Origin: Triglochin maritima
Lineage: Eukaryota; Streptophyta; Magnoliopsida; Alismatales; Juncaginaceae
Direction: 5' to 3'
Length of the DNA stretch: 64,000 nucleotides
NCBI GenBank assembly: GCA_963682175.1
Contig: OY821791.1
Coordinates: 20,364,542-20,428,541, forward strand
The translations under genes were made by a program, and so were the position numbers. The notes under the pieces were generated by a model. It did no database searches. It was given only the letters and a program-made list of their open reading frames with translations, and had not been told where the DNA came from. This document shows, one piece after another, positions 44,231 through 55,229 of this stretch; positions within the stretch are counted from its first letter, which is position 1, and the number at the start of each line of letters is the position of its first letter.

Positions 44231-47174
44231 TTCTAAACTTTTAGAAAGAGAACTTGTAAGAGAAAATACTTCTCATCTTAATTATAAGTGAGAGAGGAGA
44301 ATGATATTTATAGGTGAAAGTTTTACAAAATACATTCGTATCTGGACAGTACTTTTCTTGGTGCTCAAGTATACATTCGAATCTGAACTTCGGTATTTCT
44401 TGGTGTACAAGTTTACATTCGTAAGAGGACACTACATAAATAGTTATGCAAGTTTGCGTAATTGGGCTATATAGATGAGCCTAATCATGGGTCGTCCCTT
44501 AACATAAACTTCTGATTTCGAGTTGTGAGCACTCGGCTCATTAAAGTTCTTCCTCTACTCACTTGTTAGTTAAGTCGAGTAGAAATAGCTGCTCGTACTC
44601 AGCTCGCCTAATGCTCACGAGCCACTCGGGTTGTTCGATTGCTCATTATGCCAAGGTAATTTCAAGCTCTTAAACAAAAGCCCATGATAGCACTAAACGT
44701 GACCCATGAGTGAAAAAGTGTATGTATGGTTTATATAGGGAAAATTTGAGCCCAACAATATGTGATAGGCAACGTAGGATTAAACCACTCGCATGAAATA
44801 AAATGTATCATTGGGTATTGCAGTCTCTGCAGTATAAAAAAACAATAATAAAATCTACAAGTCAAGATTCAAACTCACAACCTTGGTTCCAAGACCAACT
44901 TAACCACTGAGTTATCAGTTATTTTTGGATACCATAAAACTACAATACATAAATGTATGGATATATAATCGAGCAACCGATCGAGAATGGTCTGCTAATG
45001 TTCGGCTCGTTATTAATCGATTCGAGTCACAATCCATGCGAACATCGAGTGATACACCGATTCCGAGTAAAACTTGACAACCCTAACTCTATATAATAAA
45101 TAAATGAAAACAATTTCAGTAAAAATATTGAAATATTAATGTTAAATATTATGTGTTATATAAAAACAATACATATCTTAAGTTTCTTTCTTCAAACGAG
45201 TCAAGTCACCTAGTGATGGAATTCTCGTTTGGTGGGTCCTGTGGAGCACCAAAACTGGGGGGGGGGGGGGGGGGATTATAAATTCCATCAATAAAAACAA
45301 CAATATATAATAATTATTATTATGCATCTCAAATGTATTTCTAGATAAACCTATAAGTACCTTTTTTGGCCTCCTCGACGTACTGATCTCGAATGATAGA
45401 GACCCGCAACTTTTTCAACCTAAATTATTAATTGGGCAAATCAATACATAGAACATTAGAAATTAATTAGGAAAAAGAAATAACTTACGAGATTAAGGTC
45501 GTGGAATTGCCGTGAATTAATTTTGATTTATGACATCCGTCCAACACGATCTGTATTGACATTTGCCAAAATAATTGTCGTGGATTATTATTGACTTGAC
45601 TAATTATAAAGCTTGGGTTACTAAATTACAAGAATACATGACTAATTATAAATTCCAAATTGTCAACGTTGGGATATATGACGGAGTTTAGTCACCAAGA
45701 ATTGTAAAATATTTATACTGTAATCAGCTTTTCGACGAAAACAGTTATTGAGCGTCTAAAGTTGTTATCTGATGATCCTTCTAAGTGTTACATTATCTTT
45801 AGTTTTAATATGGGTTTAACACTAAAATTCTAGAACAGACTCCAATATATGATGTTATTATAGCACGAGGTTATAGTTATATACACGATGGGGTCCTTTT
45901 GTTGATGCGAATATTCCCACACGTGAGAAGATATAATAAAATACATCAAATAATAGAAATACTGTCACTAACGAAAACCACGAATTTGATAATAATCAGG
46001 TAAAACAATTTACTGCAATCAAATAAATATTATCTTATATAATCTTGAAAATAAAGATTATATCAAAAAATAATCTTGGAAATGCTCATCTTTTCTCTCC
46101 CTCCACAATGCCCATTGAAGAAAAAAAATCTGTATTGAATATACGAAAAGATAAGGTGTTCTTTGATTGAGTTTTGAAGAAATCAATGAGGTTACATTTT
46201 TTGATATCAAAATCTATCCTCATTGATTTCTTCAAAACTCAATCAGATTGACCGAAGCCTCCGTTATCGGTGTAACCCGCTTCACTCTAATCATGGTATG
46301 TATCTTTTCCTACCAGAAGCAATTTGTCAAGTGGATGCTTTATATCTAATGTAGATGGACGTGCGAAAGATCTTTAATGTACTTCTAGCATTTCCACGTA
46401 CGATTCAATGATAGATGGAATAATGCGGAAAGGACCAACGATTCCCTTAAGTTTCTTGAAAATAAAAAGAAAGAGAGAAAGAGAGAGAGAGATCAAGTAT
46501 TGGATAGGGTTAGTATCGCATATATAGTTCATGATATCTGATATGACGTGATCAATCTCACGTCACAATATCTAACATTTCTTTCATATAAACATATGGA
46601 ACCAAAATAAATTAACAAATCTCAATCATGTTAAATATATATACGAAGGTACAACACCATTGATTAATAAACCTTAAGGCCAATTAGCATGAACTTAATC
46701 AACGCAATATAATACCCTACCGGAATAATGCAATCTGCAGAGCATATTCAATAACAAACATACAAGAGTACATAACAATTTGTATTCCAAACTGCTCCCA
46801 TGACTCATTGGGTGGGAATGAGATGAGGTTTCGGATCGCCGAGCGGATCGCTCAATTACGATTTAGGAATGTACGAAACAAAATAAATGTTCGTATTTAT
46901 AATGATGAATTGTAAGTGTCTATCTGAAACTAGCGATGTGGGACTAATAAAAAGAGAGGATGAAATCTCTTGTATTGTTTGTTAAAAATAAAACGTGATT
47001 TGTTGGTTTGTGCATATATGCATTTTAGGTATGGCCTGATCATTATAAGCCCATTACCGATTCATATTTTATGCATACAACATCATGGTTGAAATTATTT
47101 TGACAATTGTGTATTGTTTTTTTAAAATTTAATTCAAATGTGCTAATGAATACCAAACAAATGGTCGTTGGATC
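44231..47174. other. No gene seen; scattered repeats
   Basis: AT-rich DNA. It includes GCTCGGCTC/GAGCGAGC-type dispersed repeat traces (44520-44640, 44965-45075), an 18-base G run (45257-45274), a decayed copy of the 41490-41620 fragment (45400-45610), a perfect hairpin (46165-46244) and a short GA run (46475-46490). No frame is convincing. Confidence 0.5.
46165..46244. repeat. Perfect 27-bp hairpin with 26-nt loop
   Basis: GATTGAGTTTTGAAG...GAGG at 46165-46191 is the exact inverse of 46218-46244. Nothing around it suggests a microRNA gene with certainty; it may be a young MITE-like or foldback insertion. Confidence 0.8.
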
Positions 47175-47647
47175 TAGGGGCCGCGGGTGTAAATGGGATG
47201 GGTATAACGGGTATTATTTTTGCTAACAGAATGAGTATTTTTGCTAATAAAACGTAACTTGAAAGAATCTAATCATCAGATCAGAAGAATTTAAGTCAAA
47301 AAGATGTTAAATTTACGGTTTTTGAGATTAGGAATTAAGCCAAAACAATAAGAAATCATCAATTTTTTCACAAACAAGCCTCAAAATAGCTACTTTTGCC
47401 AACAAAAACCTCATTTTTATTATTTTTACTATATATTATATATTAATTTATATACTAAGTAAATAATTAAACGGGTATGAATAGAGGTATACCCGTACCC
47501 GTCCTATTTATTAAACATGTAAAACAGGTATGGGTAAATTGGTATAATTTTTTAAATGGGTAAAAAACCCGTACTCGTACCCGTACCCGTTCCTGCTTAT
47601 TAAATGTGACAAGTAAACGAGTAATACCAGCCCCAGTTACACCTCTA
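47175..47647. mobile_element. Non-autonomous hAT element, 473 bp, TSD GTTGGATC
   Basis: The ends are TAGGGGCCGCGGGTGTAAA and, inverted, TAGAGGTGTAACTGGGG. The 8-bp duplication GTTGGATC is exact (47167-47174 and 47648-47655), as expected for hAT. The interior is rich in GGGTA and ACCCGTACCCG words in opposite orientations. No transposase is present. Confidence 0.85.
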
Positions 47648-47655
47648 GTTGGATC

Positions 47656-48015
47656 AATGATTTGTAGAGAAGTTATTATATTGTAATTGGTATCTAAAAC
47701 ATGACCACAATTCTTTCCATGGAAAATAAATTTAGTAAAAATATGTATAATCGAGCAGCCTAGCGAGCATTGAGCGAGCAGGATCTGTTCATGCTCGGCT
47801 CATTTATTTATTCGAGTGGATTCTTTGTTAGTGCTCGGTTCGTTAGTAACTGATCTGAGCAAAAATGAGCGAACATCAAACAATCCATCAATCTCGAGCA
47901 GAACTTGACAATCCTAGTGCAAACCCACTTTGTGTCACTACTTTTTGTGAATTTACGGTGACGCGGTTACGAAACAATATTTATCATAATATTAATGTCA
48001 TTACTTTTGTGCTAC
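47656..48015. other. No gene seen; GCTCGG dispersed repeat trace
   Basis: 47750-47910 has GAGCATTGAGCGAGC, GCTCGGCTCATTT and GTGCTCGGTTCG, words also present near 44530 and 44990. It is probably the remnant of one dispersed repeat family. Confidence 0.45.
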
Positions 48016-48099
48016 CCATGTTAAACTGAACTGCTAAACATCGCCCCAAAATTACTTAAATCGCCCCTTGAAATTACCAAATTGCCCTTCCTCCTATTT

Positions 48100-48112
48100 T
48101 TGCTTATATATC
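48100..48112 (+). promoter_or_regulatory. Probable TATA box of the M3 plus-strand gene
   Basis: TTATATATCTC lies about 65 bp before the ATG at 48173, just inside the left terminal repeat. The opposite gene has a similar box at about 51643-51651. Confidence 0.5.
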
Positions 48113-48172
48113 TCACAATTTCACTCTTTTTTCAAAACTTTCTCTTCCTATACCTACTACACAAGATTACGA

Positions 48173-49449
48173 ATGTCTCGGAGGCCAGGGAAGCAGCCAG
48201 CAGTTCCCCCGGTGTACCCGTATGAGGTAACATTACGTTATTTATTTGTTTTTTTTTAAAAAAAAAAAAAAAAATGCGTCGGCGTCCGAGGGAGACGCCC
48301 CCCGCATGGGGCGGGCGTCCGAGGAAGCCGCTCCCCCTATGGGGGGAGCGGCTTCCGAGGACGCCCGACCCATGCGGGGGGCGTCTCCCTCGGACGCCGA
48401 CCCGAAGCGGGAGACGTCTGCGGAAGACGTCTCCCCGATGGGGGAGACGTCTTCCGAAGACGTCTCCCCGTAGGAGGAGGCGTCTGCGACAGACGCCTCC
48501 ACCTTGCGGGAGGCGTCTGTCGCAGACGCCTCCTCCTTTTTTGTTTTTTTAATTAATAAATATCATAATTACTTTAATAAATAGTGATAAATCAAAAAAA
48601 TTAATTTAACAAATTCTTATTAAGTTTAACATTTGTGATATTTAGTTTTAACAAATTTTGATTTAGTTTAACAATTGTTTTAATTTAGTTTAACAAATTT
48701 TGATTTAGTTTAACAATTTTGATAATTAAGTTTAACAAATTTTGATTTAGTTTAACAATTTTGATAAATATGATAATTTAGTTTAACAAATTTAACAAAT
48801 TTGTATTTAAAATTTCAATAAATAGTCATCGGGTCACAGTGGAGGGAGAGGCAAGTCGATACCATTACACGCCTTCCGTTCTTTAGAGGATGATTCAGCA
48901 CCGCGTCATCCACGTAGACGGGGGATATCTGCTTCGGTCAGGAGGGAGAGGGAGGCATTACGTCGTCGTGAGGAGGAGGATGATTCCTTCGATGATGAGC
49001 ATGTGGATAGTTTTGACGACGAGAGCGACGATGATGGCCCGTATGATGTGCGGCCGGAGGTGGAGAGGCAGGGGGATTATAGCGGAGGACGTGGTCGAGC
49101 GGGTACTTCTACTTCCGCCGGATGGATGGTGCGGAAGGGTAGGGGTGGGAGGTTTACGGCCGGGGATTCGAACTCGTGCACTGTTGATCCCCGCGCTCAG
49201 AAGAAGAAGAGGGTCCAGGACGATTCTTGGATCGTGAGCAGTATGACGCCTGGTGGTCCTTTAGATGGGAGCGTCATTCCTAGTTTCTGGGGTCACATTG
49301 CTAGACGGATCTGGGACGGAGAGGATCGGAAGGTTCTGAAGTGCCAGAATCGGCACAGAGCCTGTACAGCACTACAGGGTTGGCGGTCTACACTGAGTGC
49401 TGATATCAGAGAGGAGATTAGTGCCACGCATTTGGGGCAATTACGGTAG
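48173..49449 (+). CDS. M3 plus-strand gene: truncated plant-mobile-domain (PMD) protein
   Basis: Exon 1 (48173-48226) encodes MSRRPGKQPAVPPVYPYE and ends at a GTAAC donor. Exon 2 (48826-49449) follows an AATAG acceptor and stays in frame, giving 225 residues in all. It has an acidic stretch (DDSFDDEHVDSFDDESDDD), a Gly/Arg-rich segment, then MTPGGPLDGSVIPSFWGHIARRIWDGEDRKVLKCQ in two parts, the opening of the PMD found in transposon proteins related to MAIL1. The frame stops at 49447-49449, early in the domain, so most of the PMD core is missing. PMD genes carried by MULEs are known; the role is unclear. The last 32 nt overlap the end of the opposite transposase gene. Confidence 0.65.
48275..48535. 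repeat. Palindromic 33-bp repeat array in the first intron of the M3 PMD gene
   Basis: About eight GC-rich units occur. Each is near-palindromic around GGGAGACGTCTTCCG AAGACGTCTCCC or AGGCGTCTGCGACAGACGCCT, separated by CATG/TATG-like spacers. Both strands are almost free of stops, giving 11-residue repeats (GETSSEDVSPM, MGRASEEAAPP). It is flanked by an A run (48257-48274). GC content contrasts sharply with the AT-rich remainder of the intron. Confidence 0.88.
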
Positions 49450-51593
49450 GGTCACTTCCTGCAATCTCATCAACCAGACCGCGAAAATGTTCGGCGTCTT
49501 GAGCTGCCTGAGACACAAACTCTGCGTTCCCGGCTCCTTCCCCAATGACAAGTGTCCTCCAGAACGAATGAATCTGCTCTAAGTAAATTCCGTTTTCTGA
49601 TTCAAGACATCCACGGATGGTACATGCGCAAGGTATCCCATGAGAAGTCAGAAAAGCGCACTCGCAACGATATTCAACTTCATCATCTAACTGTTGCATT
49701 CTCTTCACCTCCTGACTCAGCAACTGCAAACAGTGATGCGAAACTCTACCATTTATGTGACGATATAGAGCATGTCCGAAATTAGTCAAATTTCGCCGTC
49801 TCGAGTCTTCAAGAAAGTTTCGAATATTCGTCAGCTGCATTTCAGTAGCCGCGTTGACGCGCTCGAAAAGAGTGTCCAGAGCTGCAGTCGATGTAGAAAT
49901 CCACTCTTTTAGAGCCGAATGAGCACTTTCGACCCTACAATTCGTGGTGTTCCCAAAATGAAGGACTTTGTTCGTCCAATTCAGCACAAACTTTTCTTTA
50001 TGCACCAACCACGTGGTGTCCAGATACTCCGTGATAGCCGGCCACGATCTATACAAATCTTTCAGAGCATACACAGCTCTATCATACTCGGCTTCTGAAG
50101 TAGAAAGCATGATCTTCCTCCATCTTCCACGCCTCAAAGTCTCTGCCATCTCCTTATTCTTGCCGAATACGTGGTATGCGTAATTCAATACGTCTTTGTT
50201 GATGTGCCATGTGCAGAGTAAATGAGCAGAGTCAGGAAAAACCTCTCTCACTGGTCGCATAAGGCCTAACTCCCGGTCTGTTATTATTGCAGTCGGGCTG
50301 ACAGTCCCCAATAACAGATCTCTCAACTTCTCCATCACCCACAAATAACTGGAGTAAGATTCATCCATCAAAATCGCATATCCAATAAGGAAATTCATGT
50401 TTGCTGGTGTGACCCCAATCATTTCGAACCAAGGCATCTTATACTTGTTCGTCTTGTAAGTCGAATCCATGCAGATAACGAAAGGATATGTCCGCAACAA
50501 CTGGACTGACGTCGGATGTGCCAAAAAAGCGTGAGTTACGACATCAGTTTCTGGATCCGCCATAATCCAATGTAAGTACTCACACTGCACTGCTTGGTAG
50601 AGAAACTGCTGGACGGGATTCCGATCTTCAGATTTTGTCCTCCTCATGTAATCTCTGAAATTATAAATATGCCTTTGATTTGGATTGTCCTCCGGGAATT
50701 TTTCTTTTACTGCCTTCAAGATGTTCCGTGGTTTTGCTTGCGCCTCTGTCATATCACGAACAATCTTCTTCGCCCCAGAACTTAGACCACTAATTTGACG
50801 ATGACCCTCTGGATAAACTGCCAGTCTGTGGTTGTGATGTCCGTGAGCACTATTATAAACCACAACCCATCCATCACGATCTCGTCGCTCCACCACTTTT
50901 ATTAAGAAACGGCAACCGCAACCCTTTCTTTTGGTGTTTCTTCGAAGTGCAGTATCCATATCCCGAGACTCCATTTGATTTCGCCGGTCGCATCTCAAAT
51001 AACAATCCATCCGACTATCTGATCTTGTTTTGTACGACGACACGACCAAAAAAACCCCAGCTCCGATAGCTACTTGTTTGGCCCATTTACATGCTTCATC
51101 GATTGTTTCAAAGATTTGTGTAGTTTGAAATAACTCACTGTAATCCACTCCATCACCACCGAAATCTGGAAACTACAAAAATATATTCAAAATTAAAAAA
51201 ATAATAAAATAAATTCGAAATTAAAAAAATTAAAAAATAAACTCGAAATTAAAAAAACAAAATCAAAATCAAAAAAAAAACAGGCGTCTGTGTTAGACGC
51301 CTGCCCCATGGATGGGGCGTCTGTGTTAAACGCCTTCCCCAACGGTAAGGCGTCTGCGTAGGACGCCTGACCGAAGGGAAGGGCGTCTACTACAGACGCC
51401 TTACCCATGGGGAGGACGTCTACATAAGACGCCTCTCCCATTGTGTAGGCGTCTGCGTTAGACGCCTCGGCCATGGGGAGGGCGTCCTACGCAGACGCCC
51501 TCACCATGGGGGAGGCGTCTAATGCAGACGCTCGGCCCAAAAATTTCCCCGCGCCAGGCTTACCTCACCCGATGCATCACCCTCGCCAGACAT
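49418..51593 (-). CDS. mudrA-like: M3 MURA transposase, intact, two exons
   Basis: Exon 1 on the minus strand, 51593-51564, encodes MSGEGDASGE and ends at GTAAGC. Exon 2, 51172-49418, joins in frame as FPDFGGDGVDYSELFQ, giving 594 residues. The N-terminal region has a FAR1/WRKY-like zinc site (GCGCRFLIKV ... HGHHNHRL). DDE residues are Asp246 (ICMDSTYKTNKY), Asp309 (IITDRELGL) and Glu425 (CRVESAHSALKEW), with spacing of 63 and 116. A SWIM-like finger (CECAFLTSHGIPCAC) follows, with Cys in place of the last His. Two WHI/HINK-type helices surround LLCTWHINKD. No stop or frameshift is present. The protein would excise and insert elements with these ends. Confidence 0.92.
51280..51545. repeat. 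Palindromic 33-bp repeat array in the first intron of M3 MURA
   Basis: About eight units of GGCGTCTGCGTTAGACGCCT type, separated by CCCATGGGGA-like spacers, are spaced 33 bp apart. The minus strand reads as 11-residue repeats (MGKASVVDALP, FGQASYADALP). It resembles the array at 48275-48535 in unit size, palindromic design and position in the first intron, but with its own sequence variants. Confidence 0.88.
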
Positions 51594-51642
51594 TTTCGTG
51601 GTGTTTTTACTGATAAATTATGAATATACAAGACCATAGGCC

Positions 51643-51651
51643 TTATTTATA
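51643..51651 (-). promoter_or_regulatory. Probable TATA box of M3 MURA
   Basis: On the minus strand CTATAAATAAG lies about 50 bp before the ATG at 51593, inside the right end of the element. Confidence 0.55.
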
Positions 51652-51791
51652 GACACGGGACGATTTGGGTATTAAATATATTGTTAAGGGCAATTTGGTA
51701 ATTTCAAGGGGCGATTTAAGTAGTTTTGGGGCGACGTTTAGTAGTTCCCCATGTTAAAACTAACAATTTTTTCCTGGTCCGTGGAAACTTA

Positions 51792-52409
51792 GGGCCCATT
51801 TGGATGTAGCAGCTTCTAGCTTCTGGACTTACCAGAATCTGCTACAGGGTTTGATGCAATCCAAACAATCAAATTTGGAATCCACGTTCAGCTCCCAGCC
51901 CGCTTCCCTATGCACCATTTTTGCCTAGAGTTGGAAGCTCACATGGTGAGCTCCTGGTGGAGAAGGAAAAGGTGAAATTTTAAATTCTGATTCTGCCCCC
52001 ATGGAATTGTGGAATTGACCTCTTATGTCCCTTTGTGTCATTCGTAAGATTTTAATTTTATTACATTCCGTATCGGTCATCATATTTACGACTTTTGCCA
52101 CTGAGCATGAACACCACCTTTCATTTAATGTATTGTGACTGCTAGAGTTAATCATGAACACCACCTTTCATTTGAAGCTACAATTTTTGGACATTGTTGT
52201 TTGTTTAATTTATTTTAACTATGCTTATGTTAATCAAAGTTGGGGGTAATTTAGGAATTTCTTTTGACAAGACATCACGTACTACCAGAAGTCTTCTACA
52301 TATCGAAATAACTCTCAACCTTCAAGAAAAAACTGCTCCTGGATCCACATTCCCAGAAGCTGACTTCCCATCAGAAACTAACATTTGGGAGCTGCATCCA
52401 GACTCACCC
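51792..52409. mobile_element. Tourist-type MITE (PIF/Harbinger), 618 bp, TSD TTA
   Basis: The left end GGGCCCATTTGGATGTAGC and the inverted right end GGGTGAGTCTGGATGCAGC match at 13 of 19 positions. TTA flanks both sides (51789-51791 and 52410-52412). Subterminal AGCTTCTGG words recur inverted. No coding. It sits 43 bp from the right end of M3. Confidence 0.75.
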
Positions 52410-52412
52410 TTA

Positions 52413-52911
52413 ATATTCGTGAGTCCTAACCCTTTTTTTAAGGAATTTTTTTTACGATACAAACTGGTTTAGTCACAAAGACCGTCACAGCAAGATGTAG
52501 ATGCAACTTTTGCACTAATCAAAATTTTAATATTTCCCATCCTTATAACTCACTAACAACATTACACCGGTAGTAATTAATTTGGTGGCTTCTAAAAATC
52601 ATTTTGACTCCACAATAAATGAAATTATGGTTTTACTTTGACTTAGTATCATAGTATGTATCTTTTTCTGTGATTTAGTTGTGTTACTTTTTAAGCTCGA
52701 TCACACTTGACATTTGAAATTTGATTTTCTACAGTTTGTATTATTGCTTGCTTCCAATACAATTTTGTAACCTCTTATTAATTTTTATATCACATATTAT
52801 ATCTTGGAGAAAAACTTTGTACTTAAACCTCATCACATATAGATATAAATCGCAAAAAATGACACAAACTGCAACTCAAGTAGTCAAGTGACTCATATCC
52901 AATGGTCATAT
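52413..52911. other. No gene seen
   Basis: AT-rich spacer between the MITE and the Del/Tekay LTR. CATAT (52907-52911) would be the left target duplication of that LTR element, but its right partner is not in the window. Confidence 0.45.
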
Positions 52912-54214
52912 TGTGATGACCCTAACCTTTTTAATGGACTAATGGTGATTAGGTAGGCTTAATGGAGGGGTTTGCATGGGAAAGGAGGAGACGTGATGGT
53001 GGGATGGTGTAGGTGCATAGTTGTGGTGTTTGAAGAGATGATTGGACTGTTTTAGGTATGGTGGAAAGCATGGGCAGGGTTGCTTGGTTGGAGAATGTGA
53101 GAGTTGTGCTTGTGAAGCCAACGTCTCCTTTCCTCCTCTTCTTTCTTCTTTCTTCTTTCTTCTTTCTTCAACTCGTTTCTCTCTTCAAGCCTCTATCTTT
53201 TTCCTCTCCTACAAGATCCTCGAGCTCCGGTGGTGAGGGTTGCGGAGCGGTGTGGTGCGGACCGGAGTTGGTTGCGGAGCTCCGGTGTTCTTCATCGTTC
53301 TTCGTGAAGAGGTATGCCGCGGGAGTAGGTGGTTGGGTTCGGACAAGGTGTTGATGCTCTCCTGTCTGTTGCTGAGTCTTTATGTTATTGCCACGTTGCT
53401 TGCTTCAACATGTAGGTTAGATGCATAAGTCGATTCAAACCTTTATGACTTACATGCTGATCTTAGTATCCATCCACAACTATTTTGCATGAATAATTAA
53501 TAGTGACCTTTTAAGGTTGTGCATGAGTTGTTAAGGGTGATCAGTGTTGCGATGCACTTGTCTTACTTGTGTTAGCATTGATTTTTGTTGCATTGATCTT
53601 TTGTTAGTAATACATGAGTACGTAGGTGAATGTATATATAGATATATATGTATATATAGATATATGAGTATTTAATGTCTTGAACTACGTGACTTTTGAA
53701 GCTATATATATATATATATAGATATATATAACCAATTCAGTAAGACTATTCAATTAGTTATGCATGTGTTGTAAATATGAGTGGATATTTGCGAATGCTT
53801 ATACAGAGATTAATGCATTTGCTGCAGTCACGAGTATAAGGAAGTGGAATAGCTTTTACTCCATCACTAGCCATGCATATTGATTACTGTGATGCTACTA
53901 CCCTTTCTTTAATGCTGATATTATGATTAGTGATGGTTACTGATGGGAACTTTGTTTAAGCATGTGTGCATTAACAATAGTTTATTTCATTTGCTGCCAT
54001 GTTGATTTTGTGTGGGGACGTTTGAAGAAGGCACGAGAGGTGGAGCTTCGACGAACTTTGGGGATCGCAAGTAGAAGGTATGTCAAGTTTTTGCATTAGA
54101 GGCCTTATTGCTCACCCAAGTTGGGATGGAGTTGTGGTCAGTCGCGGGAGGTCGGAAACCTCGCCGGCGATGAGGAAACGGCGTAAAATCCTTGGCTGGC
54201 ACAAGGTTGCTGTC

Positions 54215-54780
54215 GACCAACGGTCGACCAATTTCCTTCTGGCGGTCGACCGGTTTAGTGTTTTCGCCCGACTTTAACCAACACCGGTCGAACGATGTTG
54301 TATGGCGGTCGACCGGTAGTGCTTGTGCTGGTGGGTTGGGGTTTGCCTGGATGTTTTCGGTCGAACGTGATCCTGGAAACGTTCGACCGTTGCTTCGTGT
54401 TTCGCGTGGACCAGACGTTGACCATCCAAACGGTCGACCGTTCTAGACCTTTTGTCCGACTAGAACTTAAGTGAACTTAAGTGTTTAGGTTGTTTGTTCG
54501 ACCGAGCGTTGTATTTTGTTCGACCGGTAGATGACCTAGAATGCTAGGATGCCCTGATAGTTTTCGGTCGACCGGGACCCCTGAGTCGGTCGACCGAATA
54601 TATTTGTGTGATTCTGACCAGACTTTGGATTTTGACCGCGTTCGGTCCACCGGTTTTAGACTTTGGTTCGACCGTTGGGGATCGAGTTTTGAGCACAGAG
54701 TTCGACCGTTGTAGGCGTTCGGTCGACCGATTCCTTTGCGGAAGCGGTCGACCGGTATACCTTTCTCGGTCGACCGTTTG
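54215..54780. repeat. GGTCGACCG / GTTCGACCG motif array in the LTR
   Basis: About twenty copies of CGGTCGACCG, GTTCGACCG or CGGTCGAACG are spaced by 10-50 bp. They align one by one with those at 39175-39720 of the solo LTR. The 8-bp core GGTCGACC is a perfect palindrome. Confidence 0.85.
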
Positions 54781-55229
54781 AGCCCAGAATTGAATCCTTG
54801 TCCTAGTGGAGTGTCAACTTTGTCCACGGAAACCGGTGTTCTCGCTTAGAGAGTGAGCTGGGAGGTGATGGTGGGTACGTTGCGCGTGCCTGCCCAGGGA
54901 CCGCCGTGTGGAAGAGTGTGGATACTTGAGACGTGTCGCCTCTGCATTATAGAGGGTGACGTAGTTTGTTCATTGTTTCTCGTGTTAGAGTAGAAGCCTA
55001 AGGGATTGCGGATCCCATTGCTTCAGCAGGCATGCAACTTTCGTTGGGTGAAGTGACTAACGGCCTGGATGGCTACGGAGGCCGCTGCCCTGCTTTTATA
55101 GCGGCGGAGTTGGTGTCTGCACGTGGAGCTCGATGACCCCGCGGACTTCGGTTCGAATCTGTCGATTGTCTGATCCTTTATGTGGCAGATATGTTCGAAT
55201 GGCCTTGATAGGCAGTGATTGCACGTGCC

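Larger units (their letters stand above)
48026..51748. mobile_element. MULE M3, apparently intact, 3.7 kb
   Basis: The inverted ends match at 59 of 62 positions from GAACTGCTAAAC inward (left 48028-48089, right the inverse up to about 51747). CCATGTTAAA flanks the element on both sides (48016-48025 and 51749-51758), in keeping with a 9-11 bp Mutator duplication. It carries two convergent genes whose 3' ends overlap: a short plant-mobile-domain gene on + and an unbroken MURA transposase on -. Each first intron contains a GC-rich palindromic repeat array. High end identity and an open transposase suggest a young, perhaps mobile element. Confidence 0.9.

Noticed and set aside
48242..48552. Possible repeat protein gene on either strand
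   Set aside because: It lies in an intron with good splice sites, begins and ends in A/T runs, and owes its open frames to the palindromic unit.
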